In this document: positions 63,927-64,000 of the stretch, one piece after another
Layout of the letters: the number at the start of each line of letters is the position of its first letter
Position numbering within the stretch: position 1 is the first letter of the stretch
Assembly (NCBI RefSeq): GCF_947172395.1
Contig: NC_069090.1
Span: 14,404,962-14,468,961, forward strand
Origin: Bicyclus anynana
Lineage: Eukaryota; Arthropoda; Insecta; Lepidoptera; Nymphalidae
Length of the DNA: 64,000 nucleotides
Direction: 5' to 3'
Program-made: the position numbers and the translations under genes
The notes under the pieces: model-generated
Database searches by the model: none
Seen by the model: the letters and a program-made list of their open reading frames with translations, nothing else
Told to the model about the DNA's origin: nothing

Positions 63927-64000
63927 GTAAGTATTGGTCGGTGGAGCATAGACTACTATAGACTATAGACCTACGAAGTGACTATCCGTACAGAAAAAGT

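Overview
The window is a eukaryotic, AT-rich and intron-rich stretch that looks like a moth or butterfly (Lepidoptera). The main reasons are a tandem family of insect-type aldo-keto reductases (AKRs), GT-AG introns, and a dense load of lepidopteran-style repeats: tRNA-headed SINEs, short Helitron-like elements ending in CTAG, many small terminal-inverted-repeat (TIR) elements, and non-LTR retrotransposons. Species cannot be fixed from the sequence alone.

The coding content is one gene family. Four complete AKR genes and the first two exons of a fifth lie head to tail on the plus strand: gene 1 (9242-26193), gene 2 (27249-34277), gene 3 (38047-49741), gene 4 (54496-61595) and gene 5 (63086 onward). 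Each complete gene has seven exons and six introns, all in phase 0. In every gene a 13-15 codon first exon encodes only a hydrophobic signal peptide. Exon 2 carries the N-terminal strand (N-D-G-N-x-x-P), exon 3 the catalytic Asp, Tyr and Lys, exon 4 the catalytic His position, exon 5 the G-x-S-N-F segment, exon 6 the S-P-F-G-F loop, and exon 7 the cofactor-binding end and C-terminus. Gene 1 keeps the whole classical AKR signature. Gene 2 has Glu where the catalytic His belongs, and genes 2-4 have altered NADPH-phosphate-binding residues. The family therefore looks like a secreted AKR cluster in the course of divergence.

By region: 1-9100 is repeat-dominated (R1/I-type LINE end, SINEs, a palindrome-rich tandem array at 3512-4391, and a pair of inverted arms about 5 kb apart). 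9242-26193 is gene 1. Its 9.7-kb first intron holds a 200-N gap flanked by sequence that repeats on both sides, a jockey-type LINE, an hAT-like MITE, Helitrons and a GGGTA minisatellite; its second intron holds a tandem array derived from exon 2. 26540-26990 is a head-to-head SINE pair. 27249-34277 is gene 2. 34278-38046 is intergenic and contains one unexplained 116-codon frame. 38047-49741 is gene 3, whose fourth intron holds a 31-bp-TIR element split by a nearly intact two-ORF LINE. 49742-54495 is a repeat field with a GC-rich MITE cluster. 54496-61595 is gene 4 and 63086 to the end is gene 5.

The clearest leads are the His-to-Glu change in gene 2, the loss of cofactor residues in its paralogues, the exon-2-derived array of splice-site-bearing units in gene 1, and the fossil record of transposition (exact target-site duplications) in gene 3. 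No non-transposon gene other than the AKRs could be supported.
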